A stretch of DNA of 64,000 nucleotides from Planococcus sp. APC 4015 (GTDB taxonomy: Bacteria > Actinomycetota > Actinomycetes > Actinomycetales > Microbacteriaceae), in NCBI GenBank assembly GCA_030407505.1, contig JASDDH010000003.1:1-64000 (forward strand). Reading direction: 5' to 3'. The position numbers and the translations under genes are program-made. Under the pieces are notes generated by a model. The model worked only from the letters and a program-made list of their open reading frames with translations, ran no database searches and was not told the DNA's origin. Of this stretch, positions 27,574-36,719 are shown one piece after another (position 1 is the stretch's first letter; every line of letters starts with the position of its first letter).

Positions 27574-29340
27574 ATGACGGATGCCGCGCAGCTCATCGAC
27601 GGCGCCCACCCGACGCAATCCGTGCTGCGCCTTCTCGCGCGGCGGCCGGGACGCATGACGATCGCCCTGCTCGCGTTCGCGATGAAGGAGGTCCCGCTGT
27701 GGTTCCTCCCCGTGATCACGGCGGCCATCATCGACATCGTCGCCGACCGCGGCGAGGTCACCGCCGTGCTCTGGTGGCTCGCGCTGGCGGTCGCGCTGCT
27801 GCTGCAGAACTACCCGAACCACATCCTCTACACCCGCAGCTTCATGCGTGTCGTGCGCGACACCGGCGCCGACCTGCGCAACGCGCTCGCCGCCCGGCTG
27901 CAGAGCCTGTCGATCGGCTATCACACGCGGGTCAGCTCGTCGATCGTGCAGACCAAGGTGGTGCGCGACGTCGAGAACGTCGAGCTGATGCTGCAGCAGG
28001 TCACCCACCCGCTGCTGTCGGCCACCATGGTCATGATCGGCGCGATCGCGATGACGGCGATCGCCGTGCCGCAGTTCCTGCCGGTCTACGCCCTCGCCGT
28101 TCCCATCGCCATCGGCATCCGCTACGGCATGCGCAACCGGTCGCGGGTGCGCAACGAGCTGTTCCGCCGAGAAGTCGAGACGCTGTCGGCACGCGTGGGC
28201 GAGATGGCCTCGCTCATCCCGGTGACCCGCGCGCACGGTCTCGAGAGCACTGCCGTGGACCGCGTCGCCCACGGCGCCGACGGCGTGCGCGAGGCGGGCT
28301 TCCGCCTCGACGTCCTCAACGGCCACGTCGCCTCGCTGTCGTGGGTGTCGATGCAGCTTCTGGGCGTGGGCTGCCTCGTGCTCGCGGCGGTCTTCTCGCT
28401 CACCGGCATCCTGCCGATCACCCCCGGCGAGGTCGTGCTGCTGTCGACATACTTCACGCTTCTCACGAGCGGCCTCACGAGCCTGCTCATGCTCATCCCG
28501 GTGGGCGCGCGCGGGCTCGAATCGGTGCGCTCGATCGGCGAGGTCATGCAGGAGCCCGACCTCGAGCTCAACGAGGGCAAGCGCGCGGTCGAGGCCGTCG
28601 CGGGCGGCATCCGGCTCGAGCGGGCGTCGCACCGATACGCCGGCTCCGACCGCGATGCGCTGCACCGGATCGATCTCGACATCGCCCCCGGCGAGACGGT
28701 CGCCTTCGTGGGCTCGTCGGGCTCGGGAAAATCGACGCTCCTCAACCTCGTGCTCGGCTTCGTGCGTCCGACCGAGGGTCGCATGCTCCTCGACGGCGCC
28801 GACGTGCAGCACCTCGACATGCGCACGGCCCGCCGATTCGTGTCGGTCGTGCCGCAGGAATCGGTGCTCTTCGAGGGCACGATCCGCGAGAACATCGCGT
28901 ACGGGATGCCGCACCTCGGCGACGAGCGCATCGCCGGGGCGCTCCGCGACGCCAACGCGTGGGACTTCGTCGCGGCGCAGCCGCACGGCTGGGACACCGT
29001 CGTGGGCGAGCGCGGCGCGCGTCTGTCGGGCGGCCAGCGCCAACGGCTCGCCATCGCGCGCGCCCTCGTCCGCGACCCGCGCATCCTGCTGCTCGACGAG
29101 GCGACCTCGGCGCTCGACCCCGAGTCCGAGGAGCTCGTGAAGGAGGCGCTGGACCGGCTCATGCACGGCCGCACGACGCTGGTCGTCGCGCACCGGCTGT
29201 CCACGGTTCGCAAGGCCGATCGCATCGTGGTGCTCGAACACGGACGCATCGTCGAGCAGGGCGGTCACGCCGAGCTGACCGAGCGCGACGGCCGCTACGC
29301 GCACCTCCACTTGACCCAGGCCGGTCTCACCGGCCGCTGA
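27574..29340 (+). CDS. ABC exporter half-transporter (fused membrane and ATPase domains)
   Basis: A 588-residue protein with a six-helix type-1 exporter domain (residues about 20-320) fused to an ATPase. It has Walker A GSSGSGKST (380-388), the signature LSGGQRQRLAIARAL, Walker B ILLLDEATSALD and the H-loop AHRLS. It would function as a dimer and export a substrate, unlike the three importer systems nearby. ATG 27574 lacks a close SD. GTG 27541 (after GGAGGA) is in frame but with no spacing. It leads an operon of sugar-oxidising enzymes, which is unusual for an exporter. Confidence 0.88.
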   Translation: MTDAAQLIDGAHPTQSVLRLLARRPGRMTIALLAFAMKEVPLWFLPVITAAIIDIVADRGEVTAVLWWLALAVALLLQNYPNHILYTRSFMRVVRDTGADLRNALAARLQSLSIGYHTRVSSSIVQTKVVRDVENVELMLQQVTHPLLSATMVMIGAIAMTAIAVPQFLPVYALAVPIAIGIRYGMRNRSRVRNELFRREVETLSARVGEMASLIPVTRAHGLESTAVDRVAHGADGVREAGFRLDVLNGHVASLSWVSMQLLGVGCLVLAAVFSLTGILPITPGEVVLLSTYFTLLTSGLTSLLMLIPVGARGLESVRSIGEVMQEPDLELNEGKRAVEAVAGGIRLERASHRYAGSDRDALHRIDLDIAPGETVAFVGSSGSGKSTLLNLVLGFVRPTEGRMLLDGADVQHLDMRTARRFVSVVPQESVLFEGTIRENIAYGMPHLGDERIAGALRDANAWDFVAAQPHGWDTVVGERGARLSGGQRQRLAIARALVRDPRILLLDEATSALDPESEELVKEALDRLMHGRTTLVVAHRLSTVRKADRIVVLEHGRIVEQGGHAELTERDGRYAHLHLTQAGLTGR

Positions 29341-29366
29341 CCCGAAACCCTCACGAAGGAGTGAAC

Positions 29367-30482
29367 ATGACGGATGCCGCACCCCGCACCCTGCGGGCGG
29401 CCATCATCGGCACCGGGGGCATCGCCCACGCGCACGCGAAGGCGATCGCCGATCTCGCGCCCCGCATCGAGCTCGTCGCCGTCGTCGACGTGGATGCCGC
29501 GCGGGCCGAGGCCTTCGCCGAGCGCTTCGGCGCCCGGGCCGTGTACACCGATGCGGCCGACCTGTTCGAGGCCGAGACGCTCGATCTCGTGCACGTGTGC
29601 ACGCCTCCGGTCACGCACGTCCCGCTGGGGATCCAGGCGCTGCGCGCCGGCGTGCCCGTACTCATCGAGAAGCCCACGGCGCTGAGCCTGGACGAGATGG
29701 ACCGCCTCGCCGCGGTGTCGCTCGAGACCGGCGTACCGGCGCTCACGGTGTTCCAGCACCGGTTCGGCGCCGCGGCGCAGCACCTGATGGGCCTCGTGCG
29801 GGAGGGCGTTCTCGGCCGCCCGCTCGTCGCCGTCTGCGAGACCCTCTGGCACCGCTCGCCCGAGTACTTCGATCTGCCCTGGCGCGGGCGCTGGGCCGTC
29901 GAGGGCGGCGGCCCGACGATGGGCCACGGCATCCACCAGTTCGACCTGCTGCTCGCCGTGCTCGGCCCCTGGACGCGCCTGTCGGCGTTCGCAGCCCGGC
30001 AGTCTCTGCCGACCGACACCGAAGACGTCTCGATGGCGCTCGTCGAGTTCGACAGCGGCGCGCTGGCGACCGTCGTGAACTCGATCGTGTCGCCGCGCGA
30101 GACGTCGCGACTGCGGTTCGACTTCGAGCACGCGACCGTCGAGGTCGAGCACCTCTACGGCTACACCGACGCCGACTGGACCTTCACCCCGGCGGCGGGC
30201 CACGAGCACCTCGCTGCGCTCTGGGAGCGTGAGCCCAGCGACGAGGTCAGCGGTCACCGCGGCCAGCTCGCGCAGATCGTCGACGCGCTGAGCGGCGGCG
30301 ACGACCCCGGGGTCGGGGTGATCGAGGCGCGCCGTACGCTGGAATTCGCGGCGGCCACCTATGCGTCGGCCTTCCGCGGCCGGCCGGTGCTGGCCGGCGA
30401 GATCCGCGGCGACGATGCGTTCGCCGCGAGCATGGACGGCGGCCTCGTGCCGTGGGCAGCGATCAAGGAGGCCGCGAAATGA
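29367..30482 (+). CDS. Gfo/Idh/MocA oxidoreductase, paralogue A
   Basis: A 371-residue dehydrogenase with Rossmann start AAIIGTGGIAHAHAKAI and EKPTALSLDEM. A long shared block (VCETLWHRSPEYFDLPWRG, then EGGGPTMGHGIHQFDLL) carries the probable catalytic His. The same block recurs in the second Gfo/Idh gene of this operon (32097-33182), so the two are divergent duplicates. It probably oxidises a sugar or glycoside hydroxyl with NAD(P); the substrate is unknown. ATG 29367 follows GAAGGAG. Its stop overlaps the DUF6807 start (ATGA). Confidence 0.87.
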   Translation: MTDAAPRTLRAAIIGTGGIAHAHAKAIADLAPRIELVAVVDVDAARAEAFAERFGARAVYTDAADLFEAETLDLVHVCTPPVTHVPLGIQALRAGVPVLIEKPTALSLDEMDRLAAVSLETGVPALTVFQHRFGAAAQHLMGLVREGVLGRPLVAVCETLWHRSPEYFDLPWRGRWAVEGGGPTMGHGIHQFDLLLAVLGPWTRLSAFAARQSLPTDTEDVSMALVEFDSGALATVVNSIVSPRETSRLRFDFEHATVEVEHLYGYTDADWTFTPAAGHEHLAALWEREPSDEVSGHRGQLAQIVDALSGGDDPGVGVIEARRTLEFAAATYASAFRGRPVLAGEIRGDDAFAASMDGGLVPWAAIKEAAK

Positions 30483-31387
30483 CCCTCTCCCTCTCGGTCG
30501 GCGAGACCGCGCTGGTCGTCGCCGACGGCGACGTCGAACTGCTCTCGTACACCTTCGTGCCCGATTCGCCGCAGTACGAGTCGCCCAAGCCGTACCTGCA
30601 TCCGCTGCGCACGCGCTCCGGTCGCGTGGTGAGCCTCTACCGCCCCCACGACCACGTGTGGCACAAGGGCATCGCGTGGTCGCTGCCGGTCGTCGGCGAC
30701 GAGAACTTCTGGGGCGGCCCGACATTCGTGCGCGACGAGGGCTACGTGGCGCTGCCGAACGACGGTGCCCAGCGTCACATCTCGATGCTCGAGGCCGATC
30801 TCGACGACGAGGTCGCGCACTGGGCGCACGCCCTGGACTGGATCACCGAGGACGGGCGACGCCTGTTCGCCGAGCGACGGGCATTCACCGCCCGCGTCGT
30901 CGCCGGCGACGTCTGGGCGCTGACCGTCGAGATCGCGATGACGAACGTGTCTGCCGATGCCGTGCCCCTGGGCTCTCCGACGACCCGAGGTCGTGACAAC
31001 GCCGGGTACGGCGGCCTGTTCTGGCGCGGACCCCGCTCGTTCACCGACGGCACGCTGGTGACGGCGACCGCAACGGGCCCCGGCAGCGAGCTGCGCGGGC
31101 AGCGCCACGAGTGGATGGGCTTCGCCGGCCGTCACGACGGCGACGACGCGGCATCCCTCGTCGTCATGGTCGACCACGCGGCCAACCCCCAGCATCCGCC
31201 GCAGTGGTTCGCGCGCTCCGAGGAGTTCGCCGCGCTCAACCCCGCCCCGTTCTTCAGCGAGGAGCTCGTGGTGCAGCCCGGAGAGACCGTGCGCTTCGTC
31301 TACGGGGTCGGCATCGCCGACGGCGAGGTGACGGATGCCGCGGCCGTGGCCGAGGCCGTGCGCGCCGTGATCGGGAGCACGCCGTGA
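30479..31387 (+). CDS. DUF6807 (PmoA-like) family protein
   Basis: A 302-residue protein of the family once labelled PmoA-like, now DUF6807. Typical segments are YESPKPYLHPLRTRSGR, PHDHVWHKGIAW, a central RDNAGYGGLFWRGPRSF and the end PFFSEELVVQPGET. The fold is probably a beta-sandwich resembling galactose-mutarotase-type domains, and the conserved His residues (PHDHVWH) could form an active site. It commonly accompanies Gfo/Idh/MocA enzymes, but no reaction is established to my knowledge. No signal peptide. Linked by 4-base overlaps on both sides. Confidence 0.75.
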   Translation: MTLSLSVGETALVVADGDVELLSYTFVPDSPQYESPKPYLHPLRTRSGRVVSLYRPHDHVWHKGIAWSLPVVGDENFWGGPTFVRDEGYVALPNDGAQRHISMLEADLDDEVAHWAHALDWITEDGRRLFAERRAFTARVVAGDVWALTVEIAMTNVSADAVPLGSPTTRGRDNAGYGGLFWRGPRSFTDGTLVTATATGPGSELRGQRHEWMGFAGRHDGDDAASLVVMVDHAANPQHPPQWFARSEEFAALNPAPFFSEELVVQPGETVRFVYGVGIADGEVTDAAAVAEAVRAVIGSTP

Positions 31388-32100
31388 CGGCGCCCCTGTT
31401 CCCCGGCGGTGTGGCCGTGTCCGACCTCCAGGTCTACGACTGGGCCGGCGCCGACGGGCGCTGCGGCGGCTCGCCGCACCTGCACACGGCCTCGAGCGAG
31501 GGCTACGTCGTGCTCGCCGGGTCGGGCGCCGTGCACACGCTCAGCGCCGACGGCCCCGAGGAGCACGCCCTGTCGACCGGCGACGTCGTGTGGTTCTCGC
31601 CGGGCACCGTGCACCGGCTCGTCAACGACGGCGACCTGCGCCTGCTCGTGGTCATGCAGAACTCCGGTCTGCCCGAAGCGGGGGATGCGGTCCTGACGTT
31701 CCCGTCGGCCGTGCTCGATGACCCCGAGGCATACGCCCGAGCTGTCGCGCTGCCCGCCGGCGACGCCCGGGCCGACGCCGCCCGCGCCCGTCGCGACCTC
31801 GCTCTGGAGGGCTACGCCGAGCTCGTCGCCGGCGGACCCGAGGCGCTGCACGCCCTGCACGCGCGCGCCGCGCGCCTGGTGCGCCCGCGCGTGGCGGCGT
31901 GGCGTGAGCTGTGGGCGGCGACCGTGGCCGCCGAGACGGCGCGCACGCGCGCCCAGCTCGACGCCCTCGGGAGAGCCGAGCCGGGGCTCATGGCCGCGGC
32001 ATCCGTCCGTCGCGGCGAACCCACTCCCGGAGACCGTGCCTACGGCATGTGCGGAAGACTCGCGACGTGGACCTGGCCCGACCCCGAGGACCCCTCATGA
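31384..32100 (+). CDS. Cupin-domain protein
   Basis: A 238-residue protein. Residues about 28-105 form a cupin: GGSPHLHTASSEGYVVLAGSG carries the metal-binding His-His-Glu arrangement and GDVVWFSPGTVHRLVNDG the second motif. The C-terminal half (about 115-238) is helical and Ala/Arg-rich with no recognised domain. It may isomerise or sense a sugar acid, or act as a metal-dependent lyase. GTG 31384 overlaps the upstream stop, and its own stop overlaps the next start. Confidence 0.72.
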   Translation: MTAPLFPGGVAVSDLQVYDWAGADGRCGGSPHLHTASSEGYVVLAGSGAVHTLSADGPEEHALSTGDVVWFSPGTVHRLVNDGDLRLLVVMQNSGLPEAGDAVLTFPSAVLDDPEAYARAVALPAGDARADAARARRDLALEGYAELVAGGPEALHALHARAARLVRPRVAAWRELWAATVAAETARTRAQLDALGRAEPGLMAAASVRRGEPTPGDRAYGMCGRLATWTWPDPEDPS

Positions 32101-33182
32101 CCGGCACCCTGCGCGTGGCCCTCGTCGGAACCGGATCCGTCGCCCACAAGCACGCCGACGCGGTCGCCGCGCATCCCCGCGCCGAGCTCGTGGCCGTCAC
32201 GGATCACACGCGTGCGGCGGCCGACGCCTTCGCCGTGCGTCACGGCGTGCCCGCCGTGTACGACGACTTCGCCGCACTGCTGGATGCCGAGCATCCCGAC
32301 GTCGTGCTGATCTGCACCCCGCCCGGACCCCATCGGGGGCAGGCTCTCGCCGCCTTCGCCGCCGGCGCGCACGTCGTGGTCGAGAAGCCCCCGGCGGCTT
32401 CGCTGGACGAACTCGACGAGATGCGGGCGGCGGCCGTCGCTGCGGACCGGCAGCTCGCGGTCGTCTTCCAGCAGCGCACCGGCACGGCCGCCGCGCACAT
32501 GCGCGCGCTCCTGCGAAGCGGGTCGCTCGGTCGCCCGCTCCTGGCGGTGTGCGACACGCTCTGGTACCGCGGCACCGACTACTTCGCCGTGCCGTGGCGC
32601 GGAAAGTGGGCCACCGAGGGCGGCGGCACCACCCTCGGTCACGGCATCCACCAGCTCGACCTGCTCGCCCATCTGCTGGGCGACTGGGAGAGCGTGCAGG
32701 GCCGGCTCTGGCGGCTCGACCGCGAGACCGAGACCGAAGACGCCTCGACCGCCACGGTCACGTTCGCGGGCGGGGCCGTCGCGCAGGTCACCACGAGCGC
32801 CGTGTCGCCGCGCGAGGTGAGCTCGATCCGCATCGACACCCAGAAGGCCACGATCACGGTCGACCACCTGTACGGCCACGGCCATGATAACTGGGCGATC
32901 ACCCCGGCACCCGGGTTCGAGCACGAAGCCGCCGCGTGGGCGCTGCCCGAGGTCGAGGAGCGCAGCGACCACGGTCCGCTGCTGCGCGACGTCTTCGACG
33001 CCCTGCTCGACGGCCGGCCGCTGCCCGAGACGGCCACCGAGCCGTCGCGGTCGTTCGAGATCGTGGCCGCGATCTACGCGTCGGCGGCCGCGGACGGAGC
33101 GGTGATCACCCCGGCCGCCCTCGCGGATCATCCGACCCACCGGCGCAGCTTCGCGAGTCCGGTGGACGATCGGCGCCGATGA
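32097..33182 (+). CDS. Gfo/Idh/MocA oxidoreductase, paralogue B
   Basis: A 361-residue protein related to paralogue A at 29367-30482 throughout: VALVGTGSVAHKHADAV, EKPPAASLDEL, CDTLWYRGTDYFAVPWRGKW, EGGGTTLGHGIHQLDLL. The pair sits in one operon on either side of DUF6807 and the cupin, which suggests consecutive oxidation and reduction of the same scaffold (for example 3-keto formation on one sugar and re-reduction after cleavage). This is inference. ATG 32097 overlaps the cupin stop. Confidence 0.87.
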   Translation: MTGTLRVALVGTGSVAHKHADAVAAHPRAELVAVTDHTRAAADAFAVRHGVPAVYDDFAALLDAEHPDVVLICTPPGPHRGQALAAFAAGAHVVVEKPPAASLDELDEMRAAAVAADRQLAVVFQQRTGTAAAHMRALLRSGSLGRPLLAVCDTLWYRGTDYFAVPWRGKWATEGGGTTLGHGIHQLDLLAHLLGDWESVQGRLWRLDRETETEDASTATVTFAGGAVAQVTTSAVSPREVSSIRIDTQKATITVDHLYGHGHDNWAITPAPGFEHEAAAWALPEVEERSDHGPLLRDVFDALLDGRPLPETATEPSRSFEIVAAIYASAAADGAVITPAALADHPTHRRSFASPVDDRRR

Positions 33183-34108
33183 TCCCGGCCGAGCTGTACC
33201 GCGATCCGGTCTACGACGGCGCCACCGACCCGCTGGTCGTCGTCGCCGACGACGGCTGGTGGATGTACTACACCCAGCGCCGCGCGACGCATCCCGACCC
33301 CGGGCCCGGGGTCTCGTGGGTGCACGGCAGTCGCATCGGGGTGGCGCGCTCCTCGGACGGGGTCGCGTGGACGTACGCGGGGACGCTCGAACCGGATGCC
33401 GTGGGCCTCGCGCTCCGCGACGGCCCGCCTCCGGCCGAGGTCGACGTCACGCACTGGGCTCCCGAGGTGGTCTACGACGGCGACGGCTGGCGCATGTATC
33501 TCACCGAGATCGACGGGGTTCCCGACCGGTGGCCCGGCCACGCGCGCCGCATCGTCGAGTACCGGTCGCCGGACCTGCGCTCGTGGACCCGGCGCGGAGC
33601 CGTTCCGCTGTCGAGCGATCGTGTGATCGACGCGGCCGTGGCGCGCGCCCCCGACGGCCGCTGGCGTCTGTGGTGCAAGGACGAGGCGGCCGAGTCGGTG
33701 ACGACGGTCGCGGTGTCGGACGACCTCGAGCACTGGCGCCTGGAGGGGACGGCGGTCGGCGGACGCCCCCACGAAGGGCCGTGCGTCTTCGAGCTCGCCG
33801 GCACGTGGTGGATGATCGTCGACGAATGGCGCGGCATGGCCGTGCACCAGTCGACCGACGCCGTCTCGTGGACGAGACAGGGCGATGCGGACGCCGTGAT
33901 CCTCGGCGCCGGCGAGGTGGCGGGTCCGGGCTTCGGGCATCACGGCGCCGCGGTGCGCGACGGCGACGACGTGTGGTTCTACTACTTCGGGCACCCGTCG
34001 CGTGCGTACGTGCCCGACGTCGACACCGAGACGGTCGATGACCGCCGGTGCGCCGTGTACCGCGCGCGGCTCGTCGTCGTCGACGGCATCCTGCACGCCG
34101 TCCACTGA
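33179..34108 (+). CDS. GH43/GH32-like beta-propeller glycosidase
   Basis: A 309-residue protein with five-bladed propeller repeats (WWMYYTQR, WRMYLTEID, WRLWCKDEA, WWMIVDEWRG, VWFYYFG). An early Asp in YDGATDPLVV and the Glu in PHEGPCVFEL occupy positions expected for the base and acid of GH43-type enzymes. There is no secretion signal, so it would act on an imported oligosaccharide. It is the last gene of the ABC-exporter operon. Family membership beyond GH43/GH32-like cannot be set here. Confidence 0.68.
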   Translation: MIPAELYRDPVYDGATDPLVVVADDGWWMYYTQRRATHPDPGPGVSWVHGSRIGVARSSDGVAWTYAGTLEPDAVGLALRDGPPPAEVDVTHWAPEVVYDGDGWRMYLTEIDGVPDRWPGHARRIVEYRSPDLRSWTRRGAVPLSSDRVIDAAVARAPDGRWRLWCKDEAAESVTTVAVSDDLEHWRLEGTAVGGRPHEGPCVFELAGTWWMIVDEWRGMAVHQSTDAVSWTRQGDADAVILGAGEVAGPGFGHHGAAVRDGDDVWFYYFGHPSRAYVPDVDTETVDDRRCAVYRARLVVVDGILHAVH

Positions 34109-34172
34109 TCCGGTGTGCGTCGCGGCTCTGCGCCAGGCAGACTGGGACCGCGCACAGTCTGAGCCGATCACG

Positions 34173-34192
34173 ATGGGCAAACGTTTTCCCAT
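34173..34192. promoter_or_regulatory. Class-1 operator in a 20-bp palindrome upstream of the arabinoside importer
   Basis: ATGGGCAAACGTTTTCCCAT is palindromic except for one pair. It is centred 56 bp upstream of the second site (34232-34245), and the predicted promoter lies between the two. Confidence 0.75.
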
Positions 34193-34198
34193 GGGCTC

Positions 34199-34245
34199 TT
34201 GCGAATCGTTTCATCGCGTAGTACGGTTGCCGGCAAGCGCTTTCC
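34199..34245 (+). promoter_or_regulatory. Promoter and second class-1 operator of the importer operon
   Basis: TTGCGA (34199-34204), 17 bases, TACGGT (34222-34227) resembles a -35/-10 pair. The operator GGCAAGCGCTTTCC (34232-34245) covers the expected transcription start. Together with the upstream site this is a classic two-operator repression layout. The remaining bases 34109-34172 and 34246-34333 show nothing else. Confidence 0.7.
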
Positions 34246-34347
34246 GACGCATCATCCTGCATCACGGGGAAGCCGCTCACACCGCACACACGGACAACGA
34301 ACGTTCAGTGGTCACGATGGACGCAGACGTTCACAGAAAGGACAAGG

Positions 34348-35646
34348 ATGTTCAGCAAGAAGCGGGCACTCGCCGCCGTCGCCCTCGCGACGGGCGCCGC
34401 GATCGCCCTCGCCGGCTGCGCCGGCGGATCAGACGCCCCCGAAGCCGCGCCCACCTTCGACCCGGACGCCGAGGTCACCCTCGACCTGGCGTTCTGGGGC
34501 AACGATGTGCGCGCCGAGCTCTACAACGAGGCGATCGCCGCGTTCAACGAGGAATACCCGAACATCACCGTGAACGCCACGTTCCTGGGCTTCCCGGAGT
34601 TCTGGGAGAAGCGCCAGACCGAGGCGGCGGGCGGCAACCTGCCCGACGTCATGCAGTTCGACTACTCCTACCTGCGTCAGTACTCCGAGAACGGGCTGCT
34701 GCTCGACCTCGACCCCTACCTCGGCAGCATCATCGAGACCGACCCGCTGCCGCAGAACATCCTCGACATCGGCGTCGTGGGCGACGTCACCTACGGCATC
34801 GCCACCTCGACCAACGCGTGGGGCCTGTTCACGAACCCCGTCCTTCTCGAGACCGCGGGCGTCGACGAGTGGGAGGGCGGCAGCTGGGAGGACTACACAG
34901 ACTGGATGGGCGAGATCACCGACGCATCCGGCGGAGCGTTCTGGGGTGGCAGCGACTACACCGGCCGCATCCAGAACTTCGAGCTGCAGCTGCGCTCCGA
35001 GGACTCCTTCCTCTTCAGCGATGACGGCGAGCCCGGCTTCGACGAGGAGCGCCTCTCCGAGTTCTGGGAAGAGGGAGCTCCGATCCGCGACGGCATCGGC
35101 ATCCCCCAGCAGCGTGTCGAAGAGGTTCTGCCCAAGGGCGGCTTCGACTCCGCGCTGACCGCGAGCGAGCTCACGTGGGACAACTTCGGCGGCGGCTACC
35201 TCGGCGGCCTCGGCGAGGGTTACACCGAGCTCGGCCTCATCGCCCCGCCGGTGACCGACGAGGGTGCGAAGGACCTGTACCTCAAGCCCTCGATGCTCCA
35301 CACGATCTCGTCCGAGACCGACAGCCCCGAGGCGGCGGCGACGCTCGTCAACTTCCTCGTGAACTCGCCGCAGTCCGGTGAGATCTTCGGCACCAACCGC
35401 GGCCTGCCGGCCTCGGAGACGGCGCTCGAGGCGGCCGAGCTCGACCCGCTCAGCCAGCAGGTCAAGGACTACGAGGAATCCATCGCCGATCGCCTCGGCG
35501 ACGCCCCGCCGGTGCCGATCATCGGCTACGGCACCCTCGAGGAGAAGTTCCGCCAGCTCGGCACCGAGCTGAACTTCGGAACCATCACGGTCGACGACGC
35601 GGTTTCGCAGTTCTTCGCCGAGATGGACGTCGTCCTCAACCAGTAA
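34348..35646 (+). CDS. ABC sugar transporter substrate-binding lipoprotein
   Basis: A 432-residue family-1 solute-binding protein. A lipobox LAGC puts the lipidated cysteine at residue 24. The mature part has the UgpB/MalE-like pattern (AFWGNDVRAELYNEAIAAFNEEYP, later FGTNRGLPAS). It is anchored on the outer face of the membrane and delivers sugars to the two permeases that follow. An arabinofuranosidase ends the operon, so arabino-oligosaccharides are the likely ligand. AAGGACAAGG precedes the ATG. A strong stem-loop lies just after the stop. Confidence 0.92.
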   Translation: MFSKKRALAAVALATGAAIALAGCAGGSDAPEAAPTFDPDAEVTLDLAFWGNDVRAELYNEAIAAFNEEYPNITVNATFLGFPEFWEKRQTEAAGGNLPDVMQFDYSYLRQYSENGLLLDLDPYLGSIIETDPLPQNILDIGVVGDVTYGIATSTNAWGLFTNPVLLETAGVDEWEGGSWEDYTDWMGEITDASGGAFWGGSDYTGRIQNFELQLRSEDSFLFSDDGEPGFDEERLSEFWEEGAPIRDGIGIPQQRVEEVLPKGGFDSALTASELTWDNFGGGYLGGLGEGYTELGLIAPPVTDEGAKDLYLKPSMLHTISSETDSPEAAATLVNFLVNSPQSGEIFGTNRGLPASETALEAAELDPLSQQVKDYEESIADRLGDAPPVPIIGYGTLEEKFRQLGTELNFGTITVDDAVSQFFAEMDVVLNQ

Positions 35647-35650
35647 GACC

Positions 35651-35690
35651 TTCCGGGTCCGGATGCCGTACGCGGCATCCGGACCCGGAA
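35651..35690 (+). terminator. Perfect 18-bp stem-loop between binding-protein and permease genes
   Basis: TTCCGGGTCCGGATGCCG (35651-35668), loop TACG, and its exact complement (35673-35690) start four bases after the binding-protein stop. Downstream genes are in the same operon, so it more likely protects or attenuates the mRNA than ends it fully, giving excess binding protein. Confidence 0.8.
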
Positions 35691-35723
35691 CACCATCCGC
35701 CACACACCCCTGGGAGAGTCGAC

Positions 35724-36719
35724 GTGAGCAACACCACAGCGACGAGAGTCATCGTGACGGGCAAGCCCTCGCGCCGGTCCCTGGTCCGCAAGGGCCGACC
35801 CGAGCACCTGGGTCGCCCCGGAGCCCGGGCACGTTCCCGCAAGGAGACCCTCGCCGGATACGGATTCCTCGTACCGTGGCTGATCGGGTTCTTCGGGCTC
35901 ACGATCATCCCGATGGTGTACTCGCTGTACCTGTCGTTCACGTCGTACAACATCTTCAGCCCGCCGAAGTGGATCGGGCTGGACAACTACGTCCGCATGT
36001 TCACATCGGACCCGTCATTCATCCAGTCGGCCCAGATCACGCTCGTGTACGTGCTGGTGGGCACCCCGATCACCCTGGCCGCTGCGCTCGGTGTGGCGAT
36101 GCTGCTCAACTACCGCGACAAGGGCGCCGGATTCTTCCGTTCCGCGTTCTACGCGCCGTCCCTCATCGGCGGGTCGGTGTCGGTCGCGATCGTGTGGCGG
36201 GCGATGTTCGCCAACGACGGCCCCGTCGACAACTCGCTGTCGTTCTTCGGCCTCGACCTGGGCGGCTGGATCGGCAACCCGAACCTGGTGCTCCCCGCGA
36301 TGATCCTGCTGGCGATCTGGCAGTTCGGCGCGACGATGGTGATCTTCCTCGCCGGTCTCAAGCAGATCCCGAAGGAGCTGTACGAGGCGGCCGAGATGGA
36401 CGGCGCAGGGCCGTTCCACCGCTTCCGCGCGGTCACGGTGCCGCTGCTGTCGCCGGTGATCTTCTTCAACCTGCTGCTGGGTCTGATCGGCGCGTTCCAG
36501 GTGTTCGCGTCGGCCTACATCATCAGCAACGGCTCCGGCGGACCGGCCGGCATGACGAACTTCATCACCCTCTATCTCTACAAGCGCGGATTCAGCGACG
36601 GGCAGATGGGCTACGCGGCCGCGATCGCGTGGGTGCTCCTGATCGTCGTCGCGATCATCGCCTTCATCCTCTTCCGCACCCAGCGATCCTGGGTCCACTA
36701 CTCGGGAGACAGCAAATGA
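35724..36719 (+). CDS. ABC sugar transporter permease (MalF-like)
   Basis: A 331-residue membrane protein with six predicted helices after a basic N-terminal tail (residues 1-45). The EAA loop YEAAEMDGAGPFHRF contacts the ATPase. It starts with GTG after GGGAGAG and overlaps the second permease by four bases (ATGA). It forms the inner-membrane channel with the MalG-like partner. Confidence 0.92.
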   Translation: MSNTTATRVIVTGKPSRRSLVRKGRPEHLGRPGARARSRKETLAGYGFLVPWLIGFFGLTIIPMVYSLYLSFTSYNIFSPPKWIGLDNYVRMFTSDPSFIQSAQITLVYVLVGTPITLAAALGVAMLLNYRDKGAGFFRSAFYAPSLIGGSVSVAIVWRAMFANDGPVDNSLSFFGLDLGGWIGNPNLVLPAMILLAIWQFGATMVIFLAGLKQIPKELYEAAEMDGAGPFHRFRAVTVPLLSPVIFFNLLLGLIGAFQVFASAYIISNGSGGPAGMTNFITLYLYKRGFSDGQMGYAAAIAWVLLIVVAIIAFILFRTQRSWVHYSGDSK

